Of a stretch of DNA of 5,400 nt, positions 1 to 5,400 are shown piece after piece. The notes beneath the pieces were generated by a model, which saw nothing but the letters and a program-made list of their open reading frames with translations, made no database searches and was not told the origin of the DNA. The DNA comes from Solitalea koreensis (GTDB lineage: Bacteria; Bacteroidota; Bacteroidia; Sphingobacteriales; Sphingobacteriaceae): contig NZ_FXSZ01000018.1 of the NCBI RefSeq assembly GCF_900182575.1, positions 1-5,400 on the forward strand. The letters run 5' to 3'. How positions within the stretch are numbered: position 1 is the stretch's first letter; each line of letters opens with the position of its first letter. Position numbers and translations under genes: made by a program.

Positions 1-19
1 CAAGGGGTTCGAATAAAGA

Positions 20-128
20 TCGGCACCGACCTACTCTCCCACGTTTTACCGCAGTACCATCGGCGCTGTTGGGCTTAACTGCTCTGTTCGGAATGGGAAG
101 AGGTGGACACCAACGCTATAGGCACCTG
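20..128 (-). rRNA. rrf: 5S ribosomal RNA
   Basis: This is the 5S rRNA of the large ribosomal subunit and the last gene of the operon. Read on the minus strand it has the conserved TCCACC...CCGAACAGAG...GTTAAGCCC...CGCCGATGGTACTGC core and ends with GTGGGAGAGTAGGTCGGTGCC. The CAGAG in place of the more usual CTCAG, and the length near 109 nt, fit Bacteroidota 5S. The two ends pair as helix I: GGTGCC at 121-126 with GGTGCC at 22-27, six pairs of which the middle two are tandem G-U wobbles. The flanking bases beyond this do not pair, so the exact ends are uncertain by a few bases. It lies 166 nt downstream of 23S. Only about 19 bases follow it in the window, so the terminator is not visible. Confidence 0.96.
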
Positions 129-140
129 AATGCTTTTAGT

Positions 141-181
141 TGTAAGCTACCGTACTCGATGTGAAGTACGCATGCTTTACA
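141..181 (-). other. Hairpin upstream of 5S
   Basis: The sequence pairs with itself in two stacked parts. CGTACT (151-156) pairs perfectly with AGTACG (165-170) around an 8-nt loop. Outside it TGTAAGC (141-147) pairs with GCTTTACA (174-181) with one bulged base, after a 3x3 internal loop. It sits 12 nt upstream of the 5S 5' end, so a role in 5S precursor cleavage is plausible but inferred. Confidence 0.6.
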
Positions 182-243
182 GATTCAGTATTTAGTTTTT
201 GACAGCAATCGCTTGACCTAGGTCTGCACTTACTGCTCAAAAA

Positions 244-286
244 GACATATTGTTGAAAGAAGTTACTGCTTCGATAAGTAAACGAG
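244..286 (-). other. 23S processing stem, 3' arm
   Basis: This arm lies just downstream of 23S and is complementary to 3213-3249 just upstream of 23S. Three blocks pair in order: 244-251 (8 bp), 255-266 (12 bp) and 278-286 (9 bp). They are separated by a 3-nt bulge and one internal loop. Pairing of the two 23S flanks is the known substrate layout for RNase III, which releases pre-23S. The pairing is seen directly; the enzyme is inferred from the general pathway. Confidence 0.88.
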
Positions 287-294
287 GTGCTTTT

Positions 295-3171
<2,877 letters not shown>

Positions 3172-3182
3172 TTGTTATATGT

Positions 3183-3198
3183 ACAGTATTGCTACTGT
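3183..3198 (-). other. GNRA hairpin before 23S
   Basis: On the minus strand ACAGTA and TACTGT form a perfect 6-bp stem closed by a GCAA tetraloop. It lies between the 23S processing stem and the 23S 5' end. Its short stem and GNRA loop resemble the hairpins of the 16S leader. Confidence 0.65.
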
Positions 3199-3212
3199 TC
3201 TATCTGTGTCTT

Positions 3213-3249
3213 CTCGTTTACCTTCTCAGGTAACTTCTTTCAATATGTC
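3213..3249 (-). other. 23S processing stem, 5' arm
   Basis: The minus strand reads GACATATT, GAAAGAAGTTAC and GTAAACGAG in three blocks (3242-3249, 3230-3241, 3213-3221). All three are perfectly complementary to blocks at 244-286 beyond the other end of 23S. Together they give 29 base pairs, broken by a 3-nt bulge and an internal loop. This is the expected double-stranded substrate for release of pre-23S. Confidence 0.88.
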
Positions 3250-3259
3250 AAAGAACTTC
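3246..3259 (-). promoter_or_regulatory. boxA-like element before 23S
   Basis: The minus strand reads GAAGTTCTTTGACA, close to the bacterial boxA pattern around TGCTCTTTAACA. BoxA RNA binds NusB-NusE and supports antitermination in rRNA operons. A second boxA in front of 23S is normal in bacteria. Its last four bases, GACA, are also the first bases of the 23S processing stem. The function is inferred from pattern and position. Confidence 0.7.
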
Positions 3260-3270
3260 GCGGATCATTT

Positions 3271-3286
3271 GTTAACCATTGTTAAC
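3271..3286 (-). other. GTTAAC inverted repeat after tRNA-Ala
   Basis: Two copies of GTTAAC, itself a palindrome, flank a 4-nt loop and so form a perfect 6-bp hairpin. It lies 15 bases past the tRNA-Ala 3' end. It may help trim the tRNA 3' trailer, but this is only inferred from position. Confidence 0.55.
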
Positions 3287-3300
3287 GACCCTTTTAATTG

Positions 3301-3374
3301 TGGAGAATAACGGATTCGAACCGTTGACCCCCTGCGTGCAAGGCAGGTGCTCTAGCCAGCTGAGCTAATTCCCC
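3301..3374 (-). tRNA. tRNA-Ala (anticodon UGC)
   Basis: This is the alanine tRNA usual in 16S-23S spacers. The 74-nt cloverleaf is complete: acceptor GGGGAAT pairs with ATTCTCC and includes the G3-U70 wobble (the third pair), the identity element read by alanyl-tRNA synthetase. The D arm is GCTC/GAGC, and the anticodon stem CCTGC/GCAGG holds loop CTTGCAC with TGC at 3338-3340. The T arm is AACGG/CCGTT with TTCGAAT. The discriminator is A (3301). The next bases are CAA, so the 3' CCA is not encoded and must be added by CCA-adding enzyme. It starts 8 nt after tRNA-Ile. Confidence 0.98.
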
Positions 3375-3382
3375 AAGCTTTG

Positions 3383-3460
3383 TGGTAGTCCCGAGCAGAC
3401 TTGAACTGCTGACCCCTACATTATCAGTGTAGTGCTCTAACCAAACTGAGCTACGGGACT
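3383..3460 (-). tRNA. tRNA-Ile (anticodon GAU)
   Basis: This isoleucine tRNA is the first gene after 16S. The cloverleaf is complete: acceptor AGTCCCG pairs with CGGGACT, and the D arm GCTC/GAGC has a 10-nt loop with GG. The anticodon stem CTACA/TGTAG holds loop CTGATAA with GAT at 3423-3425, and the T arm is AGCAG/CTGCT with TTCAAGT. The discriminator A (3386) is followed by an encoded CCA (3383-3385), giving 78 nt, unlike the neighbouring tRNA-Ala. The Ile-Ala pair is the classic spacer pair of bacterial rRNA operons. Confidence 0.98.
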
Positions 3461-3485
3461 GTTTCCAGTTTCCAGCAGGCAGTAG
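3461..3485 (-). repeat. 7-nt periodic repeat beside tRNA-Ile
   Basis: Two exact tandem copies of the heptamer GTTTCCA (plus strand 3461-3467 and 3468-3474) abut the tRNA-Ile 5' end. They are followed by two degenerate units with the same 7-nt spacing. On the transcribed strand each unit carries CTG at the same phase (CTACTGC, CTGCTGG, AAACTGG, AAAC). The function is unknown. Confidence 0.55.
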
Positions 3486-3542
3486 GCTTTGTTCATCATC
3501 TACCCTCCTACTTGTACTTGGGTTTTCTCTTTTTGAAGTTAT

Positions 3543-3576
3543 GAAATAGAATATGCGCAGCACTTAAAGAACAATC
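3543..3576 (-). other. 16S processing stem, 3' arm
   Basis: Four blocks here pair with the leader. 3543-3553 pairs with 5229-5239 (11 bp, one G-U). 3555-3562 pairs with 5211-5218 (8 bp, TGCTGCGC with GCGCAGCA). 3563-3569 pairs with 5179-5185 (7 bp). 3572-3576 pairs with 5173-5177 (5 bp). The order and orientation agree throughout, enclosing 16S in a stalk as expected for RNase III processing. Confidence 0.88.
3564..3574 (-). promoter_or_regulatory. boxA-like element after 16S
   Basis: The minus strand reads TTGTTCTTTAA about 8 nt past the 16S 3' end, matching the boxA core TTCTTTAA. It overlaps the inner part of the 16S processing stem, so it may be available to Nus factors only before the leader pairs with it. 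The match could also be incidental. Confidence 0.55.
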
Positions 3577-3582
3577 GCTCTA

Positions 3583-5105
<1,523 letters not shown>

Positions 5106-5125
5106 AAATTTTAAGTTTGTTCCTC

Positions 5126-5141
5126 TTCGTATTACTACGAA
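5126..5141 (-). other. GNRA hairpin, leader, nearest 16S
   Basis: On the minus strand TTCGTA and TACGAA form a perfect 6-bp stem closed by a GTAA tetraloop, with one further T-G pair possible. It lies about 20 nt upstream of the 16S 5' end. Confidence 0.7.
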
Positions 5142-5144
5142 AGG

Positions 5145-5162
5145 TGATGCCTTGCGGCATCA
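5145..5162 (-). other. GNRA hairpin, leader, middle
   Basis: On the minus strand TGATGCC and GGCATCA form a perfect 7-bp stem closed by a GCAA tetraloop. It stands three bases from the GTAA hairpin, so the two could stack coaxially next to 16S. Confidence 0.75.
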
Positions 5163-5172
5163 TTGTCTCTTG

Positions 5173-5239
5173 GATTGACTTTAAGCTTGATTCTGTATCG
5201 CTACAAATCTTGCTGCGCTTATTTTGTTTATTCTATCTC
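5173..5239 (-). other. 16S processing stem, 5' arm
   Basis: This leader segment pairs with 3543-3576 beyond 16S in four blocks (5229-5239, 5211-5218, 5179-5185, 5173-5177). A 10-nt A-rich bulge lies after the first block. A self-contained hairpin (5189-5209) lies between the second and third, whose partners on the other strand are directly adjacent. The result is a three-way junction in the stalk that encloses 16S. Confidence 0.87.
5189..5209 (-). other. GNRA hairpin within 16S stalk
   Basis: On the minus strand GATTTGTA pairs with TACAGAATC (one bulged A, one T-G wobble) around a GCGA tetraloop. It fills the leader-side gap between two blocks of the 16S processing stem. Confidence 0.65.
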
Positions 5240-5240
5240 T

Positions 5241-5250
5241 TCAAAGAACT
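5241..5250 (-). promoter_or_regulatory. boxA antitermination element, leader
   Basis: The minus strand reads AGTTCTTTGA, nearly the same as the AGTTCTTTGACA before 23S and close to the bacterial boxA consensus. It lies just outside the 16S processing stem and four bases after a GAAA-capped hairpin. It likely loads NusB-NusE on the transcript so that RNA polymerase resists termination through the untranslated operon. No GT-rich boxC is seen downstream. Confidence 0.72.
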
Positions 5251-5254
5251 GAGT

Positions 5255-5268
5255 CAAACTTTCGCTTG
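5255..5268 (-). promoter_or_regulatory. boxB-like hairpin upstream of boxA
   Basis: On the minus strand CAAGC and GTTTG form a 5-bp stem (one G-U) with a GAAA tetraloop. It is followed four bases later by boxA. E. coli rRNA leaders carry a boxB hairpin before boxA, so the position matches. A protein partner cannot be inferred. Confidence 0.55.
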
Positions 5269-5274
5269 CCTTGC

Positions 5275-5324
5275 GGATAGCTCAGGATTCGAACCTAATC
5301 GTTATTGCTAACTTCCTTGTATCC
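5275..5324 (-). other. tRNA T-arm-like fold in leader
   Basis: The minus strand carries TTAGG-TTCGAAT-CCTGA (5282-5298), a 5-bp stem with a 7-nt loop identical to a tRNA T arm. It is followed by GCTATCC like an acceptor 3' strand. GGATA (5320-5324) can pair with TATCC (5275-5279) to close it. The whole is about 50 nt, too short for a tRNA, and no D or anticodon arm is visible. Confidence 0.45.
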
Positions 5325-5340
5325 TTCTCTTTCAATCCCC

Positions 5341-5358
5341 ATTCAGCCGTTGCTGAAT
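5341..5358 (-). other. Hairpin near transcript start
   Basis: On the minus strand ATTCAGC and GCTGAAT form a perfect 7-bp stem around loop AACG. It would lie roughly 20-35 nt into the transcript. No T-run follows, so it is not a standard terminator. Confidence 0.65.
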
Positions 5359-5381
5359 TTCGTTTGCCTTTCGGCGGGCTG

Positions 5382-5389
5382 CAAAGGTA
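5382..5389 (-). promoter_or_regulatory. rRNA promoter, Bacteroidota -7 box
   Basis: The minus strand reads TACCTTTG, an exact match to the Bacteroidota primary sigma factor -7 box TAnnTTTG. It points toward 16S and is about 277 nt upstream of it. The partner TTTG box expected 19-21 nt further upstream would fall beyond the window edge. Transcription should start several bases downstream, near 5376. Confidence 0.75.
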
Positions 5390-5400
5390 ATAAGTTTTTA

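Larger units (their letters stand above)
129..294 (-). other. 23S-5S intergenic spacer
   Basis: This is transcribed spacer removed during rRNA maturation. It holds the 3' arm of the 23S processing stem (244-286), a perfect 10-bp palindrome GACCTAGGTC (215-224) and a hairpin just before 5S (141-181). No tRNA gene is present, although many operons carry one here. The stretch 182-214 is AT-rich and I see nothing further in it. Confidence 0.9.
3172..3300 (-). other. tRNA-Ala to 23S spacer
   Basis: This transcribed spacer holds, in transcription order, a GTTAAC hairpin (3271-3286), a boxA-like element (3246-3259), the 5' arm of the 23S processing stem (3213-3249), and a GCAA-capped hairpin (3183-3198). 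The remaining bases are A-rich on the transcribed strand just before 23S. No gene is present. Confidence 0.9.
3461..3582 (-). other. 16S to tRNA-Ile spacer
   Basis: This transcribed spacer of about 122 nt holds a boxA-like element (3564-3574), the 3' arm of the 16S processing stem (3543-3576) and the 7-nt periodic repeat (3461-3485). The middle, about 3486-3542, is purine-rich on the transcribed strand (AAAAAGAG, AGGAGGGTAGATGATG) and I see no recognisable element in it. The AGGAGG there resembles a ribosome binding site, but no credible gene follows. Confidence 0.9.
5106..5376 (-). other. rRNA operon leader
   Basis: This is the transcribed leader between the predicted start site (about 5376, set from the -7 box and uncertain by several bases) and 16S. 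In transcription order it holds a 7-bp hairpin (5341-5358), a T-arm-like fold (5275-5324), a GAAA hairpin (5255-5268), boxA (5241-5250), the 16S processing arm (5173-5239) with a GCGA hairpin inside it, and GCAA and GTAA hairpins. The last 20 nt before 16S are A-rich with no visible structure. No protein gene is present on either strand. Confidence 0.85.

Noticed and set aside
1..19. Possible terminator or tRNA after 5S (GGGGTTCGAAT on plus)
   Set aside because: There is no stem with a T-run, and the T-loop-like text lacks a matching 5-bp stem; too little sequence remains to judge.
215..224. Perfect palindrome GACCTAGGTC in the 23S-5S spacer
   Set aside because: With no loop it cannot form a good hairpin, and a single 10-bp palindrome in spacer is weak evidence for a protein site.
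3294..3563. 89-codon minus-strand open frame
   Set aside because: It runs through tRNA-Ile, tRNA-Ala and the spacers; the protein text is translated tRNA and not a gene.
5203..5210. AGATTTGT as a second promoter -7 box in the leader
   Set aside because: It misses the first T of TAnnTTTG, has no TTTG at 19-21 nt upstream, and lies in the GCGA hairpin of the processing stem.
5117..5311. 64-codon plus-strand frame with a hydrophobic stretch
   Set aside because: It is antisense to the rRNA leader, crosses boxA and four hairpins, has no ribosome binding site or promoter I can see, and the hydrophobicity follows from T-rich antisense sequence.

Overview
The window is one complete ribosomal RNA operon, transcribed entirely from the minus strand (right to left as given). 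In transcription order it holds a promoter -7 element at the right edge, a leader of about 270 nt, 16S rRNA, tRNA-Ile(GAU), tRNA-Ala(UGC), 23S rRNA and 5S rRNA, which ends about 20 bases from the left edge. I see no protein-coding gene. Every open frame in the window lies over rRNA, tRNA or leader sequence and is a shadow.

Organism: a member of the Bacteroidota, most like the Sphingobacteriia/Cytophagia side of the phylum. The evidence is the 16S text after the 338 region (GGAATATTGGTCAATGG), a CCCGGGCTTGAAAGTTAGTG stretch in the 16S 1000 region, a 5S of about 109 nt with CCGAACAGAG in place of the commoner CCGAACTCAG, and a TAnnTTTG-type promoter box. I cannot name a genus from sequence alone.

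Layout (plus-strand coordinates, all genes on minus): 5S 20-128; 23S-5S spacer 129-294; 23S 295-3171; spacer 3172-3300; tRNA-Ala 3301-3374; 8-nt gap; tRNA-Ile 3383-3460; spacer 3461-3582; 16S 3583-5105; leader 5106 to about 5376; promoter box 5382-5389. The terminator and the upstream promoter half lie outside the window.

How it works together: the flanks of 16S and the flanks of 23S are each complementary over long stretches, so the primary transcript should fold into two large stalks that present 16S and 23S for endonuclease release. Three boxA-like elements (leader, 16S-tRNA spacer, tRNA-23S spacer) suggest Nus-factor antitermination. The leader boxA follows a GAAA-capped hairpin in a boxB-boxA order. 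The leader and spacers also carry several short hairpins capped by GNRA tetraloops. The second-look material is in these non-coding parts: the tetraloop hairpin series, a tRNA T-arm-like fold in the leader, a boxA that overlaps a processing stem, a 7-nt periodic repeat beside tRNA-Ile, and encoded CCA on one tRNA but not the other. I found no sign of a new protein-based system.
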